Below are positions 17,853 through 27,831 of a stretch of DNA of 64,000 nt, piece by piece; the first letter of the stretch is position 1, and each line of letters starts with the position of its first letter. The notes below the pieces were generated by a model, which searched no databases, was not told where the DNA came from, and saw nothing but the letters and a program-made list of their open reading frames with translations. Position numbers and translations under genes: made by a program. Location: the NCBI GenBank assembly GCA_945863875.1, contig CAMBBS010000016.1, positions 41,650-105,649 on the forward strand. Direction: 5' to 3'. This DNA is from Desulfopila aestuarii DSM 18488. GTDB taxonomy: Bacteria; Desulfobacterota; Desulfobulbia; Desulfobulbales; Desulfocapsaceae.

Positions 17853-19526
17853 TTACTCGTTCAATCGAACCGACTTCCCGTACTTTTGTGTCTGTTCCTG
17901 CAGCAAATCGGCCAGGCCACTGCAACGCTCAATTTTCCTCGACAGCGCCTGGGCAAAGACCTGCCGTCCGGCGACGAGCTTGACCATCTTTCTCGCCCGG
18001 GTGAAGGCGGTATAGAGCAGCTCCCGGCTAAGAATTCGATTGTCTTCTTCGGGCAGGACGACAACCACTTCGTCAAATTCCGAACCCTGACTTTTGTGGA
18101 TGGTCATGGCAAAAACCGTCTCGCAGCCGGGCAAACGATACGGTGAATAGCTGCGCAGACTGCCGTCCGACCGCTCGAACCAGACTCTGCTTGTGCCATC
18201 GGCAAAGTCCGGCAGACAGATGCCGATATCGCCGTTAAAAAGGTCCAGGCTGTACTCATTTCTGGTGATCAGCACCGGCCGTCCCGGATACCAGCTATCC
18301 GGCCGGCAGTCAAATCCCCGCCGGGCAAGAAACGTTTCAACCCCGCGGTTAATCCCGGCAACACCTCGATTGCCATAATGGATGGCGCAAAGAACCTGAA
18401 AACGATGAAATGCGGCGAAGATCTCCCTGACGCCCGTCTGTGGATAGCGATACACAGAGGCCATATACCCGGTGTATTGCCGGCCGATAAAGTCAAGCAG
18501 TTCTGTCTGCAAAACCGTGACGTTTACCCTGTTCGGATCGGACAGGCAGGCCCAGGCCCCGTCACTGTCACCGGCATTGACACTTTCCGCGAGAAACTTG
18601 ATATTATCATCAAAACGATAGGTTTTTTTCAATTCAATGGTATTGTCCGGCAGGCTTTGGATAAAATCCCCGAGCACCGCTCCCGATTCCACCGAGGCCA
18701 ACTGGTCCTTGTCACCAAGCAGCAGCAGCCTGGCACCGGGTTTGAGCGCATCGACGAGCTTGCTCATCATGGCCAGATCGACCATCGAGGCCTCATCGAC
18801 CACCACGACATCCCAGCCCATCGGCTGTTGCCGGTTATGGCGAAACTGCGGGGAATGGCGGATAAAGCCCAGCAGGCGATGCAGGGTCTTCGCCTCGGTG
18901 GGTATGGCCGCTTTCACTTCTACCGGAAGCGGCAGCCGGTCGAGGCTGCCGCCGATGGATTGACTGAGGCGCCTGGCCGCCTTGCCGGTGGGTGCGGCCA
19001 GCGCCACATCGAGTTTACGATCCGTCGTCATAAACAGCAGGGCGAGAATGTGCACCACCGTCGTCGTTTTTCCGGTCCCGGGCCCGCCGCAGATGATCGT
19101 CAAGGCTTTTTGCAAGGCACTCCCTGCCGCCTCTTTCTGCCGGTTCAATCCTGGCAATCCTGGTTCATCATCATCGAAAAAGGCATCCAGCAGCTTTTCG
19201 TGCCCTTTTCCCGGAAAGCACACCGCCGCTAAGGTACGAATCTGTTCAGCCAGCCGGGTTTCGTAATGGAAATAGCGGTGCAGATACAGCTTGTCATCAT
19301 GCAGCACAAGCGGCGTCTGCCCGCCGTCCGAGACGAGATGGAGCGTTCGCAGGAAACGTGACTCCATCTCCGGTACCGGCAGACAACTATGTCCGGCCTC
19401 ATGGGCAGCGGTCAGTTTTTTCACCAGCTGGCGAAATCTTTCTTTCTCGACACCGGACAGGCCGGACCGTTCAGCCAGGAACCTTGAAAAATAGCTGTCA
19501 AGGAAGGGCGCGCCCTGCTCAGTCAT
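17853..19526 (-). CDS. recD: Exodeoxyribonuclease V alpha subunit (RecD helicase)
   Basis: A 557-residue superfamily-1 helicase, slightly shorter than the 608 residues of the E. coli subunit. The Walker A motif is CGGPGTGKTTTV. The DExx-type motif is VVVDEASMVDLAMMSKL. The GDKDQLASVESG and GSEFDEVVVVLP segments, then LLYTAFTRARK (motif VI), complete the SF1 set. In RecBCD it drives 5'-to-3' unwinding. ATG 19526 overlaps the recB stop by eight bases (ATGACTGA), which implies translational coupling. The longer frame to 19784 only reads recB in another frame. Confidence 0.93.
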   Translation of the reverse strand: MTEQGAPFLDSYFSRFLAERSGLSGVEKERFRQLVKKLTAAHEAGHSCLPVPEMESRFLRTLHLVSDGGQTPLVLHDDKLYLHRYFHYETRLAEQIRTLAAVCFPGKGHEKLLDAFFDDDEPGLPGLNRQKEAAGSALQKALTIICGGPGTGKTTTVVHILALLFMTTDRKLDVALAAPTGKAARRLSQSIGGSLDRLPLPVEVKAAIPTEAKTLHRLLGFIRHSPQFRHNRQQPMGWDVVVVDEASMVDLAMMSKLVDALKPGARLLLLGDKDQLASVESGAVLGDFIQSLPDNTIELKKTYRFDDNIKFLAESVNAGDSDGAWACLSDPNRVNVTVLQTELLDFIGRQYTGYMASVYRYPQTGVREIFAAFHRFQVLCAIHYGNRGVAGINRGVETFLARRGFDCRPDSWYPGRPVLITRNEYSLDLFNGDIGICLPDFADGTSRVWFERSDGSLRSYSPYRLPGCETVFAMTIHKSQGSEFDEVVVVLPEEDNRILSRELLYTAFTRARKMVKLVAGRQVFAQALSRKIERCSGLADLLQEQTQKYGKSVRLNE

Positions 19527-22500
19527 TTTCGCCTCCGCCTCCGCCGAGAACCAGGTCCAGCCGCAGCACTGTATCGTACTCAGGCAAGGCGGCATAGACG
19601 CCGCTGCCGGGAATGCCCGGGTCCATGCCGCGCACAAAAAGATAGCGTACGCCGCCGAAATGGTGCGCATAGCTATAATCAGGCACGCTGTTCTGCAGGT
19701 GACGATGCAGCACCAGGGTGTAAATCCAGTACTGCAGGCCATAATTGTGCGACTGCATGGCCGCAACCAGCTGGCCCGGCGCATAGTCGCCCATCAATTC
19801 GCCAAGAAAATTGGTTTTATAATCGAGAATATAATATTTCCCGGCGTAGGCACAAATAAGATCGACAAAGCCGGTCAAATAACCGCACATCACTTTATGG
19901 CCAAGAGGAACAAAGGTCGGTTCCTCCGCCAGAAGGTCATTGATCCGGTCGGTTGCCAGGCGACTGAGATGGAAGTAAAAGCCCATTTCCTTCAGACACA
20001 GCTCGTCGGCCAGCATGGCAAGGGCATAGCTTCCAGCCGTCAAGGGGGTGGCCACCACCAGCTCGAGCATCTTTTTTATCTCCTCGGCCGCTGCCTGCAC
20101 CCCGTGACGTGCACACTTCTGTCTGACCAAGTCAAGCACCTCCGCGTCATCCTCCTGCCGGGCAATGGCGGAAAACGACAGGCTTTCAAGCAGGTCATGG
20201 ATAACATTACCGAAGTGCGGCCCTGCCGGCAGGCCGGTCACGGGAATCCGTTGCCGCCCATCGCCCATCCGATCCTCCAGAACAACAGATTCATGTGCAT
20301 AATCACTGAGCCCAGCCATGGCCGAATAACTCGACATCTGCCACTCGGTCTGCAGAGACCGACCGGACGCCTGCCGGGGCTGCAGCGCGGTTTCCCCATG
20401 ATCGTTCCGGTAATCGACACCAGGTTCATCTGCAGAAACAATCAGGTGCTGCACCGATTTTTCCAGCGCCAGCTGATGAAATTTTTCCTGCTGCACCTGA
20501 TACTCGACATTGGCGCCGGCAAAGAGCAAATAGCCGAGGGCGGATTGAAAGGAATCACCGACACTGCCGCCCGGCTTCACATCCGCCCAGCCGGTGTAAC
20601 AGCGGATTTGCGCCCGGGTCACGGCGACATAGAGCAGTCGCAGGTCTTCGGCCATCTCTTCCTGTGCGGCCTGTTCCCGGCGGGCGGCAAAGAGGTCGGA
20701 ACCCAGATCGAGGAGCGACCGGTGCTCCTCGTCATGGCAGCTTATCTGATATTTTTCTCCTTTGCTCCGGTTGCCGGCATACCAGAGGTAGGGGCAGAAC
20801 ACCACCGGATATTCCAAGCCCTTGGCGCTGTGCATGGTGACTATGCGCACCGCTTCTTCGTCGCTCTCCAAAAGCAGCTCGGCATTTTCCGCACTCTGGC
20901 TGCCCTGCATCATCTTGCGCAGCCACTGGAGGAGCTGGCCGATGCCAAGCTTTTCTTCGTTTTCCTGTTCGCCAAGGAGCCCGGTCAGATGTGAAATATT
21001 GGCAATGGCCCGCTCGGCCAGCTGCCCGGAGGCTAAGGTGGGCAGGACCTCTTCGGCTACCAGCAGCCCCATCATCATGGGCAGCACCCCCTGCTCCTGC
21101 CAGCGTTGATTGTACTGCAGGAAACGGCTATGGTAGCGGCTCAACTGTTCCTCATCCTGCCACAGCTCGTGGAGGCGGTTCCCGGTGAAGCCGAACCAGG
21201 ATATGGTCATGGCCGTTTTCAGATGTCCGGTATCGCCCGGTGCGGCGATGGCCTGAAGCAGAAGAAACAACTCCCGACACTCACGGGTCTGGTAGACGGA
21301 CTGCCTGCTCCCCACCACCGCTGGAATTGCCGCCTCGGCCAGGGCCTGGCGATATTCCTCCGCCTGCCTGTTGCTGCGCACGAGGATGGCGATATCATGG
21401 GTTGCCAGCGGCCGCTGCTGAGGGACCTGGCCGGCCGTCTGCAGGAAAACTGGACTTGTCGGATCAAGAAGGCGGCCCAGCTCGGAGGCGACAAACCGGC
21501 GGAACTGCTCGGCCGCTTTGCCGGAGGTCCAGCGGCCGTTTTTATCTTCCGGCTCGCTGTCCAGGGTACAATAGACCATCCCAGCCAGTGACCGGCCGCC
21601 TTGTATTAGGTCTATATCGCCAGCCTTTTTGGCCGCCAGCACCGGCCGATACTGCAAAGTGCTTTCATCAAAAAAGAAGGGCCTGCTTCTTGAACTAAAC
21701 AGCCGGTTCACCTCCTCGACTAAAAAAGGATGGGACCGATAATTTTTCTCCAGCGTCAGCAACCGGCCCGCCGATTCCCTGGCCAGAAAATAGGAGTGGA
21801 TATCAGCGCCGCGAAATTTATAGATCGCCTGTTTCGGGTCGCCGATCAGATAGAGATAATGGCTGCCGCCGCCAAAAAGTGTCGAAAAAATATGCCATTG
21901 GCTGTTGTCGGTATCCTGAAACTCATCAATCAGGGCGACGCTGAACCGCTCGGCTAAAGTCTGCCGCAGGCCATGGCCCGGTTCGCCCATGTCCCTCTTC
22001 AAGGCCGCGGACAACCCCAGGATCAGATCATGAAAGCCCATGGTCCCCTGCTCAAGAAGACGACGGCTCACTTCACTGTATAATTCCTCGGCAAGCTTGA
22101 CACGAAAGGTCAGGAGCAAACCGGCAACCGCCTCAAGCAGCTGATCAATTTTACTCTCCGGCAGCGGCCAGTCGGCGAGAAAAAGGTTTTTTTTCGCATC
22201 ACCACGGATTTTTGTGCCATGCAGTTGACCAACAAGCGACTGCCGCTGCAGCAGGCCGATATTGTCCGGAACAGACAGGCTCGTTCCGCTGAAAAACCCT
22301 CCCAGAGCGGCATACCAACACTCGAAATCAGCACGAAACGTTTTTTTGAAGTAGCCCCCCGCCAGGCTGCCGGAAAAAAATTGGTACAGCCCGCCGCTGT
22401 TTTCCCGCCACCAGAGAGTCATTGCCGTCATTGCCCTTTGCAGCTCGACCAGCACCTCGTCAATGGTACCGACCCGCGGCTCAATCCGGCCCTCTCCGTT

Positions 22501-23097
22501 AAACACGCGGGAGACGCTGGCGAGCAATTTATCAGGGGAAGAAAAGCTGCCGGTGAGCAGGGCACAGGGCAGCGGCGCCAGCGGATATATCCGCTGGCGC
22601 CAGAAGTCGTCAGCCACCTGACTGCGGATATGATTGATATCGGTGAGCAACTCGACGTCAAAGAGCTGCCCGCTCTCCAGAGCCTGTTCGACCAGCATGC
22701 GTTGACAAAAACCGTGGATGGTAAAGATACCGGCCCGGTCGATGTCATAAAGGGCCAGCTGCAGCAGCTGGACGGCCGCCTGGCGATCCTCGATGGTGCC
22801 GGCCCAGTCAAGAAGCGTCTGGTCGGTCTTTGTGTTGCTCATGTCCGCCTTGCTGCCCAGCAACTCTCTGGCCTCGACCAGTCTTGCCCGGATGCGGCTT
22901 TTCAGTTCCTCGGTAGCGGCTTTGGTGAAGGTGACAATGAGAATTTTTTCAATGGGCTGGCCGAGCTCGACCAGTGCCCGCAAGACGAGCATGCCGATGG
23001 CATAGGTCTTGCCGGTCCCGGCGCTCGCTTCAACCAGATTGACACCTTTTTGCAGCGCAACCCGGGCGGCATCAAATATTTCATAACCGCTATGCAT
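19519..23097 (-). CDS. recB: Exodeoxyribonuclease V beta subunit (RecB helicase-nuclease)
   Basis: A 1192-residue subunit with an N-terminal UvrD-like helicase (Walker A ASAGTGKTYAIG; IDEFQDTDNSQWHIF; IGDPKQAIYKFRGAD; VRIVTMHSAKGLEYPVVFCP; LLYVAVTRAQIRCY). A C-terminal RecB-family nuclease domain has the catalytic LDYKTNF segment after a Phe-Val-Asp-Leu-Ile strand. It is the 3'-to-5' motor and the sole nuclease of the complex. ATG 23097 overlaps the recC stop by eight bases and follows a G run that can act as ribosome site; the extra frame upstream reads recC out of frame. The length is similar to the 1180 residues of the E. coli protein. Confidence 0.95.
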   Translation of the reverse strand: MHSGYEIFDAARVALQKGVNLVEASAGTGKTYAIGMLVLRALVELGQPIEKILIVTFTKAATEELKSRIRARLVEARELLGSKADMSNTKTDQTLLDWAGTIEDRQAAVQLLQLALYDIDRAGIFTIHGFCQRMLVEQALESGQLFDVELLTDINHIRSQVADDFWRQRIYPLAPLPCALLTGSFSSPDKLLASVSRVFNGEGRIEPRVGTIDEVLVELQRAMTAMTLWWRENSGGLYQFFSGSLAGGYFKKTFRADFECWYAALGGFFSGTSLSVPDNIGLLQRQSLVGQLHGTKIRGDAKKNLFLADWPLPESKIDQLLEAVAGLLLTFRVKLAEELYSEVSRRLLEQGTMGFHDLILGLSAALKRDMGEPGHGLRQTLAERFSVALIDEFQDTDNSQWHIFSTLFGGGSHYLYLIGDPKQAIYKFRGADIHSYFLARESAGRLLTLEKNYRSHPFLVEEVNRLFSSRSRPFFFDESTLQYRPVLAAKKAGDIDLIQGGRSLAGMVYCTLDSEPEDKNGRWTSGKAAEQFRRFVASELGRLLDPTSPVFLQTAGQVPQQRPLATHDIAILVRSNRQAEEYRQALAEAAIPAVVGSRQSVYQTRECRELFLLLQAIAAPGDTGHLKTAMTISWFGFTGNRLHELWQDEEQLSRYHSRFLQYNQRWQEQGVLPMMMGLLVAEEVLPTLASGQLAERAIANISHLTGLLGEQENEEKLGIGQLLQWLRKMMQGSQSAENAELLLESDEEAVRIVTMHSAKGLEYPVVFCPYLWYAGNRSKGEKYQISCHDEEHRSLLDLGSDLFAARREQAAQEEMAEDLRLLYVAVTRAQIRCYTGWADVKPGGSVGDSFQSALGYLLFAGANVEYQVQQEKFHQLALEKSVQHLIVSADEPGVDYRNDHGETALQPRQASGRSLQTEWQMSSYSAMAGLSDYAHESVVLEDRMGDGRQRIPVTGLPAGPHFGNVIHDLLESLSFSAIARQEDDAEVLDLVRQKCARHGVQAAAEEIKKMLELVVATPLTAGSYALAMLADELCLKEMGFYFHLSRLATDRINDLLAEEPTFVPLGHKVMCGYLTGFVDLICAYAGKYYILDYKTNFLGELMGDYAPGQLVAAMQSHNYGLQYWIYTLVLHRHLQNSVPDYSYAHHFGGVRYLFVRGMDPGIPGSGVYAALPEYDTVLRLDLVLGGGGGEND

Positions 23098-26000
23098 CGG
23101 TTGCCCCCCATATCGGACACATGATCTCCCGGCAGAGCCGCTCAAATTCGACCATAAATTGACAGTTTTTCCCGCTGCCGCCAAGCAGCAGTTCCCATTC
23201 CGGCTCATAACCCTTAGCCAGACGGCCGTTCAGCTCCTGCAGCGCTTTCTCGAGCGGCGGGGTTCGACCTTGATCGCTCGCCTCTTGCCGGGCATAGCTG
23301 AGGGCGGGTTCGACAAAAAACGATGAGGGGCCGCGGCAGCCTGCGTCAAAATGAGCAAGCAGGGTCGCCAGATCAGCGCCATCCCCCGCACCGTTGAAAG
23401 CGGCCAGACCATCGACGGCGACCAGCCGGGTTTGCGCGGACGGCGTGAGGGCCCCGAGCACCAGATGATGTATCCAGCCGGCCAGGAGATCGCGCCCCCG
23501 CAGATTGCCGAAACGCAGCAGCATCACCCCCTTTTCGTAGAGGTTGGTGAGCGAGCCCAAGAGACGATAGTTGCCTGCGTTGAAATCAAACGGCATATCG
23601 ACACGCTTTTCGCCCATCTGCTGCTCGTTTACCCGGTCAACAAACCTGGCCACTTCGCTTTGTTTTTCGGCAAAGGCCAGCTGCCCAGAGGTACCCAGCG
23701 GCCAAAGGCCGGCGGTCTGCATTTTTTTGAGCAGATCGGTTGTTTTTCCGGAGAGCACCGCACGCACCATTTCCTCTTCGACATAATATTTACCGAGACC
23801 GGTTACGGCAAATATCTCCCGATCTTCCGGCAGCTCTTCCCCGCTGTCCAGGCGGATGCCCAGACAATCCCTGACAAAGTATTTCTGGGGATTGACATAA
23901 AAACGCAGCAGATCGGCAAAAGCGACTGTCTCTCTTTTTTCAGTGAGCTGTCCCTGCCACCAGGGGACAGCCGGACGAGGCCCCCGCTGCAGAATTTTCG
24001 CGGTGGTGCAGGCATAGTCATCATAGCTGAACAATTTTGCATCGTTTTCTCCCCGGAAATATTTTCTGCTGAAGGGATGAAGAGGATGGCGGACGACAAT
24101 GTCTTGCACGCCATACCCGTTGTCGAGCACTTCGAGCAATTCCGTCACGACAACCGAGGGTGGAATCAGTTCATTGGTGCGGATCGACTGGCCGATATAG
24201 CTGAGATAGAGATGCGATCTTGCCGCCAGCAGCGCCTCGAGGAACTGGTACCGATCGTCCCCCCGCGGCGAGCGGTCGCCTGGCCGGAAGCCGGTGGTCA
24301 TCAGATCAAAGGTGTCGTGGCTATCGTTTTTTGGAAAGACGCCGTCGCAGAGGCCTATCAGGCAGACCACCTGGAAAGGTATGGACCGCATCGGCAGCAT
24401 GGAGCAGAAGGTCAGCTGCCCACGCAGAAACCCGGTGCTCGACCGGCGCTCTTTCGCCGATTGCATAAACCATTCACGGATGACCTTATACCCAACCTCC
24501 GCTGCATGAAACGGGCGGATTGACTCGCTCAGCTCGGCAATGAACGTACGCAGTTCCACCAGCTCCTGTTCGTTTCCGTCGCCGAAAAGCTGCTGCACGA
24601 TCCTCTGCAGCAGCTTCGACCAATCGTCAAGCGGGCGATTCTGCAAAAAATCGTCATGCGCATCTTCCACCAGTTCCATAAACCGGCATAGGCCGCCGAG
24701 GGCCAGCGCCCCTCTCCCTTCGATATCAGCAAAAGGCAGCACCCCATCGATATAGGCATCGGCATCGATGGCATAGCCCATGAGGAGTCGGTCAAGTCCG
24801 GCCCGCCAACTGGTCTCCTCAAAGCCGGCCAGACCGGCTTCGCTCCTTTGCCGACCGGATAACCCCCAGCGGATTCCGGCCCGGGTAACCCATTGCTGCA
24901 GGCTATCGAGATCGGACAGGCAGAGCTGGAACTGCGGGAAGACAACCGGCTGGCGCAACAGATCGAGCAGTTCACTCCAGCCGAATCTGCCGTTGAAAAG
25001 ATTGAGAAAATTGAGAAAGGAGGCGATTATCGCGTTACGGCCGCGGATACTGCGATCGGCGATGGAATGTTGTATGTCATCAAAGACGGCGGGGATCAGC
25101 GGGGCATAGTCCTGGATATCCGGAGCCATGACGATGATGTCCCGCAATTCGAGCAGAGGGTTGCGGTGCAGCAGATGCAGCAGATGATCCTTCAGAACGG
25201 TAATTTCCCGCAGTTTGGCATGACAGGAAACCACCTGGATCGAGTCATCATCCGCCGCTACCTCGACCGGCGATCCGTCCGGCAAACAGCCTGCGAGCAG
25301 ATCCGCCTGGAGGCGCTGCAACAGTTTCCCGGCAGCAGGGTCTTGGCCGTCAAGGGGATCAGCGTAGCTGGCAAACTCCAAGGCAAAACCGGCCCCCTCA
25401 AGCATCATATTCTGCAGATCACGCCCCTGCCCGCCAAGAGAGGCCAGCAGCGGATGGTGCTCCTCTGCCATAAGCTCCCTGCGGTCAACACCTTCTTGTC
25501 CGACGCGTTTATACTGCATTCTCTTGCTCTGCACATTGCCCCAGTAGCTGCGACAAGGGGAAAGGAGAAAGAGATGGACATCCATGTGGTTTGACAAGCT
25601 GTTGAGGTAACTTAAAAACACCGGCGGCATGGTATGCAGGCCGAGAACGGAAATGCGCTTTGGCAGCTGTTCGGCGAGGTTTTCCCCGCTTTTCAGCCGC
25701 TCTATCACTTGTCGAAAAAGCATACCGCGATGCACCTCACCGCCTGGCTGAACAAGCAGTCTGCGCCACAGCGCCATCTGCCAGGGTTCCGCCGGGTGGC
25801 CGGTCCCGAGGAGGCCACGCTCCCATTTTTCCAGCATATCCGGGCGCATGAGCTGATACTGGTCAAAGATGTTCGCCAGGCGACGAGCCAGCTGAAAACG
25901 CTTCAGGGCGGAATTTTCTCCGGCGAGATAGCCGGTCAGCGGCTGGTACACCTCCCCGCCAAGATCCCGGAGCAGGCCATCGAGTCGCCAGGCAAGAGTC

Positions 26001-26263
26001 TGCCGCTGAAAACCGTCCGGGGTGATGCCCATGCCCAGGTTCCGGGCGACAAATCCGAGGAAATCGAGGGGCAGGAAAAACTTGAAATTACAGAAGCTGC
26101 CAAACGCATCGGCCAGGCTTTGCCCGATCATCCGCTCCATGCCCTGACTCTGGATGAGGAACAACTCCGCGGCAAAAAAATCCTCCTGCCGATCCGTCCG
26201 TATGACCTCGGCCAGGTGACGCAGCAGGTTTTCCGTGCGATTTGAGACGTGGAGATAAAACAT
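23090..26263 (-). CDS. recC: Exodeoxyribonuclease V gamma subunit (RecC)
   Basis: A 1057-residue subunit. The opening MFYLHVSNRTENLLRHLAEV and the later LIQSQGMERMIGQSLADAFG and FLPLDFLGFVARNLG match the RecC N-terminus. The dead-helicase segments include FCSMLPMRSIPFQVVCLIGL and GVFPKNDSHDTFDLM. RecC scans single-stranded DNA for Chi and splits the strands. The frame is open two codons further to a TTG, but ATG 26263 aligns with the family start. No good ribosome site precedes either codon. Order recC-recB-recD with overlaps, followed by a HAD phosphatase gene. Confidence 0.93.
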   Translation of the reverse strand: MFYLHVSNRTENLLRHLAEVIRTDRQEDFFAAELFLIQSQGMERMIGQSLADAFGSFCNFKFFLPLDFLGFVARNLGMGITPDGFQRQTLAWRLDGLLRDLGGEVYQPLTGYLAGENSALKRFQLARRLANIFDQYQLMRPDMLEKWERGLLGTGHPAEPWQMALWRRLLVQPGGEVHRGMLFRQVIERLKSGENLAEQLPKRISVLGLHTMPPVFLSYLNSLSNHMDVHLFLLSPCRSYWGNVQSKRMQYKRVGQEGVDRRELMAEEHHPLLASLGGQGRDLQNMMLEGAGFALEFASYADPLDGQDPAAGKLLQRLQADLLAGCLPDGSPVEVAADDDSIQVVSCHAKLREITVLKDHLLHLLHRNPLLELRDIIVMAPDIQDYAPLIPAVFDDIQHSIADRSIRGRNAIIASFLNFLNLFNGRFGWSELLDLLRQPVVFPQFQLCLSDLDSLQQWVTRAGIRWGLSGRQRSEAGLAGFEETSWRAGLDRLLMGYAIDADAYIDGVLPFADIEGRGALALGGLCRFMELVEDAHDDFLQNRPLDDWSKLLQRIVQQLFGDGNEQELVELRTFIAELSESIRPFHAAEVGYKVIREWFMQSAKERRSSTGFLRGQLTFCSMLPMRSIPFQVVCLIGLCDGVFPKNDSHDTFDLMTTGFRPGDRSPRGDDRYQFLEALLAARSHLYLSYIGQSIRTNELIPPSVVVTELLEVLDNGYGVQDIVVRHPLHPFSRKYFRGENDAKLFSYDDYACTTAKILQRGPRPAVPWWQGQLTEKRETVAFADLLRFYVNPQKYFVRDCLGIRLDSGEELPEDREIFAVTGLGKYYVEEEMVRAVLSGKTTDLLKKMQTAGLWPLGTSGQLAFAEKQSEVARFVDRVNEQQMGEKRVDMPFDFNAGNYRLLGSLTNLYEKGVMLLRFGNLRGRDLLAGWIHHLVLGALTPSAQTRLVAVDGLAAFNGAGDGADLATLLAHFDAGCRGPSSFFVEPALSYARQEASDQGRTPPLEKALQELNGRLAKGYEPEWELLLGGSGKNCQFMVEFERLCREIMCPIWGATDA

Positions 26264-26386
26264 AAGCAACCAGGGAGATATTCATGGCGGCCACCCCCCG
26301 ACCAGGGGAGACCGCTGCGATGGTGGATCTTTTTCCGGCTGTCGATTCTTCCATTTACCGGGTGACAGAGTGCCTACGTCCAGGTA

Positions 26387-26686
26387 TTATTTGCTGCCGG
26401 CACCTACGCCGGCGTATTCATATATGCCATACACAAGTCCGGCCATGATACCGATTGCAAAAAACAGGCGCAACCGCCGGTCCCAGGGCAGTTTTTCACC
26501 GTCGGCCATATACTGCAGAAGGGCGATTATGACATAGGTGACGCCGGCGACATAGGGCGCGGTCTGAGCGATCTGCCAGAAGGTCGCCTGCAGGGTTGCA
26601 CTGCTTTCTGTTCCCAGGCGCAGATTAAACAGTACATAAACCGCGGCTGAAAGATACAACGAAACTTTTCCTTTGATACGTGCCAT
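26387..26686 (-). CDS. Small membrane protein of unknown function
   Basis: A 99-residue protein with about three hydrophobic segments (VSLYLSAAVYVLFNL, APYVAGVTYVIIALLQYM, LRLFFAIGIMAGLVYGIYEY). No family recognised. It lies 120 bases upstream of recC on the same strand and may share its transcript. Its start codon is immediately back to back with the start of the divergent gene (palindrome CATATG at 26684-26689), so the two upstream regions necessarily overlap the opposite gene. Confidence 0.6.
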   Translation of the reverse strand: MARIKGKVSLYLSAAVYVLFNLRLGTESSATLQATFWQIAQTAPYVAGVTYVIIALLQYMADGEKLPWDRRLRLFFAIGIMAGLVYGIYEYAGVGAGSK

Positions 26687-27790
26687 ATGAACTCACTGAA
26701 TGCTCTCTATTTTCCGGTAACGGATCTCTACTCGATACGCCAGTATCCGATATTTCTGTTATTTCAGAAGATGCACCTCATCAGGCCGGTGGAAGAAGAT
26801 CCCGCCGGCTCGGGTGAGCAGCAATCCTCCGATAGTTTCATTAAATCAGGATTCTGTCAAGTACATACTCCCTGTCCACTCTCCGCGAACCGAGATCGGT
26901 TTGTCCATCTGGTGGCCGATATCCGCAGGAGAAAAGACGATTACGCCGCCCAGTTGAGCTCTCTTATTCTCGCCGGCACACCCAGTACATCTGCCAGGGA
27001 TGACGATTCCGAACGGGCCATCAGGAGCTCTTTATTTACCCCGGATACCGAGAAGGCTAAAGTGGAGCAGGAGGATAAAGACGGCAAACTCTGGCAAGCT
27101 CGACTGGTGCTGGCCATCGCTGAGATCCTCGACCGGGAAGAAGAAGAAATTGCCCGCAACCTGGCCATGTTCGAAGACGATCAGGCGGCTCTTTTCAAGG
27201 AACTGCATGGCGACATTGACGAGCTGGAAGAAGAGAATCCCTTTGCCGAACTCAGCCGGCTCGAGAGCAATCTCGGCGCGGCCAATTCGGGAAATATGAA
27301 AAAAAGATGCAAGGCCTGGAAGACCCTCTTTCTTGAAGGTGACATGCGGGAGGGCGAGATATTTCTGACGATCAGCCAGGACGCCGGGGATTTCCTCCTG
27401 GAAGCTTACGAGCAGAGAACCAACCAGCCTGGCCTGCTTGCGGCAACGCTTGCGCTTCCAGGTCTTATCGGCTGGAACAGCGCGGAGGCGTATCACGCGG
27501 TAATCGATTTTCGTGACCGAAACAGTGAACTGCTCTCACGCCTACATGGGTGTCTTGCCGATCTTATGCAAAAAGATACCTGCACGGAACTGACAACAGG
27601 AAGCGCTGCCATTACAGCCCTCACCGAGCAATGGAATGGACAGCTCGAGACCACTTTTCCGGCGGACCAGTTCGGCAGAATTCCGGCCAAATGCTATGTT
27701 TTCCCGGGTCTGTCCTGTGCAACGCTCATCGGCACCAGGCAACCTGAAAACACCGCAGCAAAAAACGGCCTGTTGATCGTGGTGGACTGA
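26687..27790 (+). CDS. Acidic, helical protein of unknown function
   Basis: A 367-residue protein with no family I recognise. The middle (about residues 100-200) is strongly acidic and helical, with coiled-coil character (ILDREEEEIARNLAMFEDDQ, ELHGDIDELEEENPFAELS). The C-terminal half has several short helices and ends in FPGLSCATLIGTRQPEN. No signal peptide or membrane segment. ATG 26687 abuts the divergent gene's ATG and has no ribosome site; ATG 26771 is an alternative start, preceded by CAGAAG. It converges with the Usp gene downstream. It could be a secreted-system or contact-dependent component, but nothing in the sequence shows that. Confidence 0.65.
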   Translation: MNSLNALYFPVTDLYSIRQYPIFLLFQKMHLIRPVEEDPAGSGEQQSSDSFIKSGFCQVHTPCPLSANRDRFVHLVADIRRRKDDYAAQLSSLILAGTPSTSARDDDSERAIRSSLFTPDTEKAKVEQEDKDGKLWQARLVLAIAEILDREEEEIARNLAMFEDDQAALFKELHGDIDELEEENPFAELSRLESNLGAANSGNMKKRCKAWKTLFLEGDMREGEIFLTISQDAGDFLLEAYEQRTNQPGLLAATLALPGLIGWNSAEAYHAVIDFRDRNSELLSRLHGCLADLMQKDTCTELTTGSAAITALTEQWNGQLETTFPADQFGRIPAKCYVFPGLSCATLIGTRQPENTAAKNGLLIVVD

Positions 27791-27831
27791 TCGATTCGAC
27801 CGTTTTTCCTGCCCTGCGCCTGCCGGGCCTG

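Noticed and set aside
26088..26354. Short minus-strand frame overlapping the recC start
   Set aside because: It reads recC out of frame and contains no family sequence.
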